Shown here piece by piece: positions 21,674 to 34,400 of a DNA stretch of 64,000 nucleotides. Position 1 is the stretch's first letter. Each line of letters begins with the position of its first letter. Below the pieces are notes generated by a model, which was given only the letters and a program-made list of their open reading frames with translations, had not been told where the DNA came from and did not search any database. The stretch comes from Saxidomus purpurata (Eukaryota; Mollusca; Bivalvia; Venerida; Veneridae): contig JAFMSR010000012.1 of NCBI GenBank assembly GCA_022818135.1, positions 30,375,050 to 30,439,049 on the forward strand, read 5' to 3'. The translations under genes and the position numbers were made by a program.

Positions 21674-24600
21674 AATTGTAGTCCGGTAGACTTATCTCGT
21701 TTCGAATCAGAAAAAAAGAAGTGCCATGGATTCCTGAGCTATGTGGGACAAATGTAAATCGTCGAATACTAATTTTGAAATAAGATAAAAGAAACGAATG
21801 GCAAAAAAGAAGGACAATTTTAATTTATGGTTTTTTTTTTTCTTTCTTTTGGGTTTGTTTTTAACATTTTTTTAGAATGCTATTATTTTTTTGACACAAC
21901 AACACGTTAGTTAGGTTGGTTTATTGTTGTATTATGTGATTTCACAATGAGACAATAAGACAGGAAGTTTACATGTTCTTTTCTTTCTTTAGATACATGA
22001 GTTAATGATAAGGCCAGTTTTCTGTTTTATTGCAGCTATTTTTGCATAGTTGTGTTTATTATTTTTTTTACACAAGGATGTCATATTTCATTATGTTTTG
22101 ATAACAAAAAATAACAATAAAGGAAACACGTGCATGATAGATACAATTGTCATTCTTTATTTTTAGCATCCATAATAAATATCATTTTTCAACTTTAAAG
22201 TACAAAACGATTTTAGTACTCAATACACTAAATGTGTACATTTGTGTTCTGTACTGACATTCATTTGCAGAAAAAAAGTTCACGTGACTGGTTAATAACA
22301 TCAGATCGGTTCCGACTTCACTTTGTATTTATACTGTACCTTGACTTGAAGAAACAAGCCCCCGAAACATGGGTAACAGTGCATTAGAACATACCCAATA
22401 TGCGTTAAATATATTTTTAATTTGGGACTTTTAAACTACAATTTTGAAAAATGATAGTTATTTTAGAACTGATCGACGCTTCCATGACCTCGGACACTGG
22501 TGCATACATCCATCAGCTAAACTATAACTAAGTATATAGGAATCAATTATTATACTATTACCATCGGGGAAACAGATTGTTGGTGCAGGCAAGCCAGGTC
22601 GCAATAAAAAAGTTGATAGATATCATGTTTTACTTAAAGGGAAATGCAAGTCAGAAAGTAATTTGACTTTAAATTGAATAACCTATTAAGAGGAACGAAT
22701 TTCTAAAATTCGGAGTATTAAATGTGAAGATATTGAAGGAAAAAAATGGATGAGAATGCATGCGGCCATTTTGAATTTGTGATGTCATAGTGCTGTTATT
22801 AAATATTCATTGCGGCTAAGTTAAAAACAGTAGTTTAAAAATATATTAAAGCATGGTAACCCACGTGACACTGAATCAATGTTATCAATTTCAGGCGATA
22901 ATCAATCGTTCTGTTGCTAACGCTTTCGCCAATAATATATTTGCAACAATTACAAATCGTGTATACAGTCGCAAATATCAAAATTAAAAAAACACAGTTA
23001 ATCGTGTCATATGTCACAATTTAATGACCATTATGCCATTTTGACCCATCCATATTTTTCTCTGTTCTTCACTGCCCGGCGTACTTAAAATATGTGTCAG
23101 TTTCAGTTATTACATGTGGCTAAGAATGGATATGGTATTCTAAATTTTAATAATTCGAACAAATGACAAATAAGTAATAGGTCTAACTTATGTAAACATA
23201 TAAATTTTATTACATAACTTTTCATCATTATCATCCAGAATAACCGTCCGTCGGCTATTTTCAACTAATAAAGGTATCATCAAAACTTCGGTCGAAAATC
23301 GAATTAAGCACAGCAGCCTCGGTTCGACCAAAATGCCGTTTCCTCAACTTTGCTTGGGAATGCCAGGTCTAAACGACCACTATCCATTCTGAGGTCAAAG
23401 GCAATGTAACAAATAATGGTGGCCCCGAACTGGCAAGCTGTCCAGATAAATAGCTAACGAGCTGCTCGATAAACTACAGTAGACCCTCTATTTAGTTTAA
23501 TGTCAAATGCCAAGTGTCAATTCAGTGTCATTGAAAAGCGAGCCCTATTACAAAGGTTTTTATGTATGAATAAATGTCAACAAAGTGAATATAATTCACC
23601 CATATCTCTTGTTGCCACCGACCTGAGTCACCTGACTGCCTCTATGTCGTCGTATAGGGATTCTAATAGTGCTCTATATCCTTTTTTAGGGGCGAAAGTA
23701 AATGAGATTTATACATCATCCAGTTCTGACTGCCTGCGACAAAAAAAACAATGTTATGTTTTTATTTGTTCTATCTCTACTCTTTGAACACGTTGGGAAC
23801 CATAATACTGAATTATCTCCAGAACTTGGAGAACTGCTATTTTTATATGTCATGATTTTATTGGAGTTGGGGCTGTTCTTGACAAGAGAATATCATCCGG
23901 ACATAAAGCATTCCTTTTTATCTACATCACGCCACAGTCACATGACATTAGGTCAATTATTATTTGTTCTATCTCAAGATCCAGTAAAAATGTTTTTGCT
24001 CTATCTCCAATTTGAAGAAACATGTTAATGGAAAAAACTTAAAATCGTAAGCTTTCTAGAATTTCGACAACAAACAGATGATCTTCTGGATGTATTTTTC
24101 AAGAGCCACTAAATATAAGGACCAATAATTTATCGAGTCTTTAAGGCTATTTTTATAAGAAAAAAATAACCCATTTAAAAGATAGAGCAACGATTCAGGC
24201 TAAAATGACTATAATTAGTCACGAAAATGTTCCAATATCCTGTTTCACTCGGGCATATTTCTACCTACAGGTTTTTTAACAATTACAAACATAACATTTT
24301 TTTCTGGCTTATGAGAGGTCGATTTTAAGCGTTCTCACATTTTAGTCTACTAAATAAACCAGGTTTAAGCACAACATTTTTGCGTTATATATGTCTATAC
24401 GCGGTCAAAACACTACTGTATCCAAAACCACGAACGATGGAAAAATGAACATTTTCAGACCTGGTAAAATCGTGTCCAATGTCATTTTCAATGCTGTTTA
24501 AAAGTCTCAGCATGTGTCTTTTAATTAGTTTTCAGCGTTGGAAACCATTAGTAGCCTTCAAATTCATACAGACAAAACAACTGTCGTTTCTGAGGAAGGT

Positions 24601-25029
24601 CAAACTTGCCTTTTAACCCGCGTTTTATTACGTTATGGGTGTCGATAGGATATAGGATATAATTAGTTCTGTCAAACTTATCATCGTCAGCTCTATCAGT
24701 GCTTTGATTATATTAAAGGTAGAAAACCTAACAGAAACTTGAACAAATCAAAACGCCGAGTTACCTCCCTCGGCAGCGATTTTTGTCGCCTTTTTCGGGA
24801 CAAGTCAATTCTTGTCCGGTAATTGTTATAAATATTGTATCAAATTACTAAAATGTACTTTCACTCTTGATTTCGTAAAAACCACTTTTCGACAAACTTT
24901 ATAGAGAGGGAGTTTTAATCGTTTGGGGAGATATAAAATGGAGATAACTTGAAACAAAATTCTGACATATTTCGTACATGTGTGTGCATCTAATGAAAAC
25001 AAACCCGGAGTGAAAGTAGCAGAGATATG
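21674..25029. other. Intergenic, no supported feature
   Basis: Frames at 23500-23787 and 23702-24028 share a repeated TTTGTTCTATCTC phrase and lack coding character. A minus-strand frame at 24826-25164 overlaps the promoter of the next gene and has no recognised domain. Confidence 0.4.
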
Positions 25030-25240
25030 ATTGGTCGAGATATTCACTATTCCGTTGGAAGAGCCAATCGAAATGTTGTTTTCATCGGTCTTTGGTTGTG
25101 AAGCTCTTCCGCTCATAGGAGAACAACAAATTTTTACAAAACAACAATTTGATTTCGATTGCAACAGAGTTTTAGAACAATTCTGTAAACTTTCGTTTTA
25201 AAGAAGATGGTTATATGAATATTGGACCGTTAACTACGAA
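25030..25240 (+). promoter_or_regulatory. CCAAT-box promoter and 5'UTR of the coiled-coil gene
   Basis: An inverted CCAAT box (ATTGG at 25030-25034) and a direct one (CCAAT at 25064-25068) lie 34 bases apart and 170-210 bases before the start codon, a usual arrangement for NF-Y promoters. No TATA box is evident. A short upstream ORF (ATG 25207, four codons) and a second one (ATG 25215) that overlaps the main start out of frame would be in the leader if transcription starts before them. Confidence 0.5.
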
Positions 25241-25408
25241 ATGGCAGAAAGATTAAGTCAAGAAAGTCGTTTTAAAGCGCGGAGAGGCTTGATAAGAAAT
25301 GGTGAAGGTGGTCAAATGCAAAACTTGCTTGGGGAATTTAAAGGGTTATATGAAGGGAGACTGAAGCGCCTAGAGGAAGCAGATAAGAATGGTGAAGAAA
25401 ATATGAGA
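25241..25408 (+). CDS. Coiled-coil gene exon 1 (start)
   Basis: 56 codons from ATG 25241 to donor GTAAGT at 25409. The ATG has G at -3 and G at +4, and an in-frame TAA at 25199-25201 closes the frame upstream, so this is the first in-frame start. It holds a basic leader (RFKARRGLIRN), then MQNLLGEFKGLYEGRLKRLE. Confidence 0.82.
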
Positions 25409-28400
25409 GTAAGTACTGTGCTTGATAGCGACAGAGACATGATATAGATATATTTTATTTATGTTTCTGATAGCGGCATTCCTAAGATAGATGCACTCAT
25501 TAGCTCTGTCACTAAATTGTGGACATGTTTATTCTGCGGGCCTATCTAAAATGTGTTTTAGCAATTTTAGCAGAAGAAAAGTGTAAATTGTGAATTTGAT
25601 TTTCCACTATACTTTAATAAGTAAGCAGATGTTGATTGTTTGAAGTAGTAGACAATCTGACAATTTTTATTCAACTACAGGCTTGTAAAATAGGTCTCCC
25701 GCAGCTGGAAAGGTGTCAAATACAAGAGAATTTTGTCAGTTAATGCTAAGATCATAGTTATTACTGACTGAAAATTCTTTTAAGCGTCTTAATTCATTGG
25801 TATTAACTCTTTCTCTTTGATGTTTGCCAGAGTTTGTTAGTCCCACTAATTTGAGGCATACCCTGTGATGATCAACAAGTTGCACCACATATCCCAGTGT
25901 TGTATCAAGACCGCATGATTGCGCTGGAATTATCAGAGAGTGTGACCCAGCACGTATCCCGTTCAATTTATCTCCTTTATGTAACTGTTGGTATTTTATA
26001 TATATATCTATATTTCTCCCATCTGTGAGGGTTGGACTCAAGGAAATATAACACAATGTCATTTCCATATTTATGATATTTCAGCACCATAATCATTTCC
26101 TTTGTAGGTTCTTAAGTAACGAAAAGGATTTCCTACAAATACAAGAAAACAAGCATATTAAAGCATAAAGCAAATAAAAACATACAAAAGCAACTTAAAG
26201 CAAATGGGAAATATTTGTACGAGAATAATTTATGACAGCCATTACTGAGTAGAATTCATAAATTAGTTCATCACAGTAACAGTTACTGTTAATAATTGTA
26301 AACAAGATTTGAATAAAACTTTATAAAGGAATTTAACCAATTGCATTAATAACCAAATTAAGTAATAAGTGTTATTGATATTGATGGACAAGCCAAGAGG
26401 ATTGGGACATGGGGAAACCTGGATTTACATCAATCTACAACTGTTTGAAGAATATGATGGAAAAGCTACATCTTTCTACCAGCTTTGTATCTGTCAAACT
26501 GTCAAATTGTACTTTTCAAACCCTGCCAAGCATGAGAAAAAGTGAGAGGTTTGATCAGGTGTAAGAATTAAACCAATCACTAGTTCTTATGTTATAATCA
26601 CTTGTTTTTTCAAAGGCTTTTATGGAAATTAATTTAAATATCCTCTTGATTGCAACCGCAAGGCATAGAGCTGAGATATTTAACATGTAGCATTACCTAG
26701 TGGACTTCTCAAGTTGTGAACCACAGAACAAAATAGACCCAGCACAGGGCACTGGCTTTCACATAGGGATATCGGAAAACCTTTAAAAAAATCCTTTTTC
26801 TCTGAAACCACAAGGCCTGGAGCTAAGATATTTGGCAGTGGACCTCCACAAAGAATGTTCAAATCATGTCCTCTGGGTAAAACTTGACCCTGCCCAGGAG
26901 GTCAATTGTTTTTACAATAGGTTTATATACAGAAAACTTTTAAAACCTTTTCCTCTGAAACCGCAAGGCCTAGAGCTGTAGCATTGCCTCCTGGACCTGT
27001 AGTAAGAATGTTCATAACAAAAACTAAACTGTTACCTGTTTCACTGGTGAATATCTCCATAGTGCTGATTACTATGCATCAATAATTATAAATGTGGCGT
27101 TGTTTTCCTAGAGTCTGCCCCTTTTGTCTATTTCAGACAGATTTTTTTAGTTGCAGTACTGTTCTTATATGTGAATGTTTTCAGTACATTTTATAAAGTA
27201 GACACTGTTAGTAGGCCTTAAGGACCATAAAGGGTTAAAAACTAAGAACTGATACTAGATGTTTTGATGATTGTGTAGTTTTAATATTGTTCCTCAAGGA
27301 TTAATATTTCTGTCAATTGTTAGATGAGGTGGAAGCTATCTTGAAAATCATCAATATTCAGTGAATTTCACTCAAAGACAATGTTTGTTTCTAGGACATG
27401 TCTCAGGACAGTATTCAAACATAATTCAGATATTGCAATTTACCATAAGAAAATAAACAGTCTGTATCATAAAATTTGATGAAACTGAGGAAGTTGATAA
27501 TATTTACTACCTAAGAACCTTTAATTTCTCATCATTAAAATGAGATAGTTAATTTCATTGTTTCAATAGTACTAGATATTGATGATGCCTTTTCATTATT
27601 TCTTTGCTACATGTACGTAAAGTTGATTTTATTGTTATGTCAGTCATATCAAAATATTTTACTGTTTGATTCAATGAATCTCTTGGTAAAATGTATTCAT
27701 GTATCTATGTGTTTATATACTGAACAAATTAACTGCACATGGCTACATGTAAATGCTTCAGTGAAATATTTCCAACATTATATACATGACTTTGTGTGTC
27801 TGGCATGTCTGCAGACTGTACCGCTAAAATGCAGGATAAATCAGTTCTACCTTATTAAATTGGTGTGTAACAGTGATATTACATATATCATTATGTTTGA
27901 TGCTAATAAAAACAAAGGTAGATCCTCACTGGTGGAAGCAAAACATTTGCAGTTTTGCACACATTGGCCAGAGTGTAAAACTTTGGAGCAAGGAGACACT
28001 ACATAAAATGTAGTGTATTCAAATGAAAATGAATTTATAATTTCACTAATACACATGAGAGATGGAAGCCTTAAAAACAACCTGGTATTTGATTTTCTCT
28101 TGATCTTTATTGCATTATATCGATAAATATATCCCAGGGGTAAAATAAAGTCATACGGAACTTAAATAAAGTCATAAAGGTTTAATTGCAATTCATCAAT
28201 TTTTAAACTGCAATCCTTTTGCAAATAATGGATTGACAGTTTGAGTGTACCGGGCTTGAACAAAAAGGGCATTCATTGATTTTCCAATGCCCAATAATTA
28301 ATAGTCTTAACTCTCCGCTATAAAAGGTGATTTAATGAAATCCGACCAGTGTGAATATAAGTATTTTGTCGATCCTTATTTACTTGTTTGCAATACTTGA

Positions 28401-31400
28401 CAATAATATTTGGGATAAAGTAAACGTTTGTTATATCCATAAATAATGGTAGTAATACAGTTTATAAAAGCTTCGGTTAAATTAGCTTTGAAATTTGATT
28501 TTAGCCTATAGAAATATCTACAGTAATTTGAACGTTTTCATCTATCTCTTACTATGTTTAACAGTTTTTCAGGTTAATATGCTAATGGATGGTTATTACT
28601 TGGCACACTGTAGTCTGCTTAACATTTAGTTGTGATAAATTGGACCTAAAGACTGTTCTACTACATTCATACAGCTACTAATCTTAAAGTCCGAAAAAAT
28701 TATTTTATACAATTTACAAATCAGTGTCTTAAGTTGCTGTAACTGTTTTTTTTCCACTTTGTAGAAAATTCACGGTGCTACATGTAGCAACAAGCGATCT
28801 GCCTTTGCAGCCAGTGCAGATCATGATCAGTATGTACATATGTGCAGTCTGATCATAGTCTGCACTGTTTGCCATTCAGTCAGTGGATTTATACTGAGCA
28901 CCTTTTGAACAATTAATGGTGTTGTCCAAGTTGAAAAGAGGTCTAGTCCATTTTAGAAATACGGTAGGGTAAGGGTTAAAGGTATTTTAAGGCATAATGA
29001 TATTTATTTTTTCATTTTAGGAAGGTCATCTTTAATTCCTATCAGAATTTTTTATGAATTTTTACTTTCTTATTTATGGATAGATTACTGAAAGTTAATA
29101 TAAAGAATTGAATAAGGGTTATATAAGCAAACTAAAAATCTGCATAAGTCCTGTATTTCTTGAGTATTTCCATGCATGTGAATTTTGTTCATAGAGAAAG
29201 TGGTATAATGACATTTAGACAAACTGTTATTTAAACTTCCGTTTGCATTTTGAAAAAGGTCAAACCAGCTGTGTGCAAGATATAATTTTATGGATTCCTT
29301 TTGGTGAAAAATGTCTAATGGGCTAGAAGTGTACAGTTAGACTGGGTGATAGATAGCTCCATAATGTCATACTTTGATTACTGAGATAGGTTGTCTCCCT
29401 TCTCCCATGATGTAACATTTAGTAAAATAAAAGAACCCCCTATCCATGATCCTCAAATTTCATAAATATGTACCATGTAAGTAGCTAGGTGAAACTTTTA
29501 TTTTTAGGTATCCAAGAGTTCATGTCTATCTTGCAAAATGATTGCTCCAGTAAAGTTAGTCTTAGGTAAAGTGAGAGGGCTACTTTCTTCCTTCTTGTTT
29601 TAAAAGATTTTGCTAGATTTTATACTAGATAACTTACTATTTCTAGGCTAGAATCCGTGTCCTACAAGCCTATGTGAATGATCTGAGTGAACAAAATGAG
29701 GTTCTTGTACAGACGGTGGAAGAATTGGAGCAGGAGGCAAATGAGAGGGTAGAGATGTTGGAGTCCAAACTGCAGAAAACATCAGGCACTCATAAGGTAT
29801 GGTTCACTGGGATTTTATCAGATAAGACAAAAGTTGGCAATATTTTGTTCAGTTATGTGGGGGGATCATTGTTCTTCCATGGTCCTTTTTGCTTTCTGAA
29901 AGAAAATCTTCAGAAATAAAAGCTTGAAAGTTGATGGTCTAAGCAGCTGGTATGAGTATAAACCTTGGATAAAGTGGCACGCAGTTGTCTAAGGTGTAAT
30001 TTTACAAACTATAACATGTATGCTAGAATCTCAAGATATTATTTTTAAAAAGCTAGGCGAGAAAAAGTGAGTTGAAATAGAAGTAAGCTGTCTTATATAT
30101 TTAACACTAAGTCTTGAACTATGATTTTCAGTGGCGCATGGCCAGTAATGTGTTATGTACCTATTTGTACAGTAGTGTGCTAATATATACCTTAATATAT
30201 GCAGAGGCCTTTCTTTGGAATTGGAGCGATGGTATAGAGGTTTAGGTGTCTGCCTTTCATCCTGGGTGCGGGTTTGAGCCCCACCAAGGTCACGGCCGTA
30301 CTTCCTCATATGACGCCAGTACTGGTTTTTCCAGGAAGCGGACTAGAGAGTGACTCGATAAGCTCAAAGCTTTCTTCACAATTGAGCTAAAATAAATTAG
30401 TATAGGATAAACTAAGCTATCACTGATGGGAGACAACTCTGCTTGTCCTAATGTTGGGTTATTCAGGATGTATTGCGGCTAATAAAGTTTCTTTTATTGG
30501 CTCTTGAGTCTGTTTGCTCAAGTTTAGCATGTTTGTTCTTGTTTCAAAGTTTGTGTAATACTATAGAAGATATTTAAGGTTTATTTGCAGTTGACCCATG
30601 CCATGTAAACTTAATGATTCCTTTATAAACATGTCTAGATTAAACCTTATTGATTTGGTAGAAATAAAGCAATGCAGTAATGCCACAGGATAAAAGTTTG
30701 GACATTTTATAGAAAACTAATAGGTCCAGCAGTTTCTTGATGCATCTATTGTTAAAGTCACTTAGTGGTCATTTCTAATTTTCTTTGAAACTGATAATGA
30801 AATTTTCACAAGAAAGTTTTTTTAGAGACCAAATTTTAATCATCTTTTTAATCCATTACCTGCTGGAGGCTTGGATTCAGTCTTCATAACCAGTGTAGAT
30901 CATGATCAGCCTGCATGTCTGTGCATTCTAATCATGATCTACACTGTTTGCTATTCAGTCAGTAAATGTTTCAATGAGCACCCCTTTGAATGATCAATGG
31001 TTCTGTCCAAATTGAAAGATCGGCCAGGTATATTAACCAAGTAATCGTGTACTGTCGCGTTTGTAGTGGTTGAGGAATCTGTACTGGTACAGTATAGTGC
31101 ATGTACATGAATGTATTCCTAAAATGTCCTCTGTTTTCAGAATGCATGAACTGCAACAGAAATATTACTACATGATATATGATTCTGTCAGAGTTTATAC
31201 TTTATATTAATACATAGCGATAAAGGTTTCCTAGGAGTTGCTTCTATCAGCATTATGTGCTTTATCTCCTGGAGACTTGATGATAGCTACTTCACAAGTA
31301 TAAAATCCCACAATAAATAAATTGAATTTGTAAATTTTATGTTTCAACTTGTATTGACTTTGCATGCATGGTTTGTGCATTTCTGCTTTAATGTTAGATC

Positions 31401-34400
31401 TATATCAGAGTTGAGTTTCTATATAAGTTTTTGTCTTGATTTTGCAAATCTATCACTATTTTATTCAATTAAAATAGGCAATTTTCTTGCAAATGTCTAA
31501 ATGTGTCCACTTTGATCAAAGTTCCTACCATAAGAAAATTTGATATTGACATCTTACAACAGTCTTACATAGCATATTATAATGTAATAATTACTATAAA
31601 AGAATAGCAAAGAATTTATCAAAAGTGGGCATTTACAATCTCTGTTCTCCCTGTCTTTTCAACTTTTTTTTATGATCTTCATGCAAATTTGTCGTATGTC
31701 TTACTATAATATTTCCTAAAAGTTATGTATGTTTTCTCCGTTGCATTTCTTAACGTTGCATGTTCATATTGTGAATGGAAGTTGGGCGGGCTGGGGCTTC
31801 TGTTAATTTATTTTATTTGAATTGATTTGAAGCAAATTTTATAAAGGTCCGTCCATAAGAGCATATTAGCTTGTATTCCTGGATGAGACCTTGGCATGTC
31901 TCCTACCATGCCTATACCTAGTCCAAAAAAGGAGAGATTTACCTGACTGCAATTTCCAGTCAGTTTCAGCCAAAGAGTGAATTTGATTGGTTGCCAAAAA
32001 GTAGGTCAATCGCGGTGACCTATGAGATCTGTGAGTGCGATTGACTGGGGCTTCTGTTAAAATTTTTATGGTTACCATATGATAATTACAACAAAAAAGA
32101 TAAATATGATAATTGCTTTATAGCAATTTATGTAAAATGTAAAAAATAACGCTATTGACAGCAATACAACAACAATAATACTTTATTTGGCATCAAATAT
32201 TACATAACATTTATAGCCGACAAAATACATATATTAAACATGTACTAAGTGTTCATTTCATAGATTTTAAACAATTCATATAATACAGCAGAGTGTTTAC
32301 AGAGAAATGTTCAAGAACTCAATATAAACTTAAAATAATACATAAATGGCTTACTGTATTTCTTCTATTTCCTTAAAAGCAAAATATAGATATTTCGATA
32401 AGTTAGTTAGTGTTTTCGCATTTTTTGAAGATAGCAACATTTGTAACTTTTGTAGTGTTGGCCAATGGCAAAAATAAGGCTTAAAATACTGTCTACGTAC
32501 TGTATAATACTTCGAACCGACAAGCAAAAAGTGGAATTGGACAGGTATAACATATTATATGATACTAATTTCATTATCATCATCATCATCATTATCACCT
32601 TTACCACCATCATTATCATTATCAGTTTTGTACTTATGAATACCAGTTTTACCATTCCAGATTTTTAGGTTTTAATAAACTTTATTCAAATGGTTATAAC
32701 AATAATTGCAGAAACATAGTTCCTAACATAAAAGGGCGAAAAAATCTACTCTGAACTGACCATTAAAAATCTGATATATTAAAAAAAAGTTTAAAAGATT
32801 GAAGTTGTTGTAGAAATGAATGTTGTGAAAATGCAAATGATGACCATTTTAAGCCAGATTGATCATGATTGTAGGCCAATTTAACCAGCTATAACCATTA
32901 GCATTACAAAAACGGGTATCAGTCAACAATCTGCCAATATCTATGTAATTACCAATATCAACTTCCAATATCATACTTATTTTGCGTTAGCCATCCAGGT
33001 GAATTAAAATTTTGTCAATGTAAACTGCCTGTATTTGGTATCTACATTGGCGGCTGCATATTTTGCATGTACACACTTGTCTTTTGAGAAATGTCCGTAC
33101 TTCCCGCGACAAAAGATAAGCAGATAAGAGCTTACCTATGCTAACCTTGTAATCAGTTATGATTGAATGGAGGGACTCTTTTAACCTAAGTTTGAATAGT
33201 GTATAAACACAAAAGGTAAAATCGAACGGATTAGCTTCGACAACGCTATAGGAAGTCATGCTGCTAGTGTATTATGGGATGTATGTAATTCAAATAGTGA
33301 CTGTGATAATTGGATGAATTTTGACAATGTTTTGATTCTCGTAATAATGGAGTGACATAGTGTTTACAGTCTTGTGCATACTTTTGAGTGTTAATTTGGT
33401 GCTAATTTAAAGTACTTTCAGCTGGAAGTGTAACTAGGCTGATGCTAAAAGTAGAAAGTACAACTTGCAGGGTTTATTTGAAAAAAATGATATAGAATTT
33501 ATCAACGGAATTAAAATAATGTTGTGAAAGGATTTATCAAAAGGAATTATATATAAGTACTAGGGGAAGTCCTAGGGGATGGAAGGAGATAGGGGCTACA
33601 CAGGAAGTCCCGGCCCAAGTAAGAAGGTGACATGGAAAGAACCCATTGAACAAGCGGTTTGTATTTTATAATTAAATGCAATCTCTTAAAAGAAAATTCT
33701 TTTAATTTCTGGTCAAGCAGATAATAGAAATATAATGTACAGGAGATCTCTTGTAGCATTTCTAAATGGTTAGATTGTTGCTAAGGATCTGTGAGGGTTA
33801 TGTTGGATGGTCTGAAAATGGACTTGCCAGAACTGTTTTGTCTTTCTATGCATATATACCATATTTCTCCAGTCACTCTGCAGTTGTGACCCAGTGTTTA
33901 TAGACCTTATACTACCAACTATGTTTCCTCAGTCATTGAGGAGGTTTAGTTTTTGATTTGTCAAAATTTGGTGAGGCTCTATCTTAGCTGCTTGCTCCAC
34001 TTGATTGGCACATTTTGTAGAGACTAGTGTTCAGCAAGTGTGTCTTCTCTAACCACAAAGCTGGTAAATGGTAAATGGTTTGTAATATTCCATGTTAACA
34101 TAGTAAGACACTGAAAACATTGACTCAGTAAAAGTTAGCAGTTATTGTTCAAACTTGTAAAGAGTACCTGTAAGAGTGACTTTCTTCCATCAAAGAATGT
34201 TTCCTGTTCCATTTCTTTACCACTGGTTTGCGTCAAAGTTTCAGGTGTTTCTGTTTTGGTAAAGTAAATCTAGTTAATTTCAATTATGATCTTGGTTTAT
34301 TGCATCACTCTATAATCAGTGTTCCACCAGGACGCTCTATGTTGTTGGTTGGCATTTTCTTATATTTTCATATTTCAGAATGAGAGGCATGAAACTTAGG

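Larger units (their letters stand above)
25409..29646 (+). other. Intron 1 of the coiled-coil gene
   Basis: 4.2 kb. It holds a dispersed repeat at 26612-27012 and a hairpin-bearing repeat at about 28793-28990. A 131-codon frame at 27611-28006 has Cys- and Tyr-rich random composition and is not supported. Confidence 0.6.

Noticed and set aside
23500..24028. Two overlapping frames of 95 and 108 codons
   Set aside because: Share a repeated TTTGTTCTATCTC phrase, have random composition and no splice sites supporting them.
24826..25164. Minus-strand frame of 112 codons, a possible divergent gene sharing the promoter
   Set aside because: No recognisable domain; it covers the CCAAT boxes of the coiled-coil gene. 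Antisense transcript data would be needed.
27611..28006. 131-codon frame in intron 1
   Set aside because: Composition typical of AT-rich noncoding DNA, no domain, no splice context and not coiled coil.
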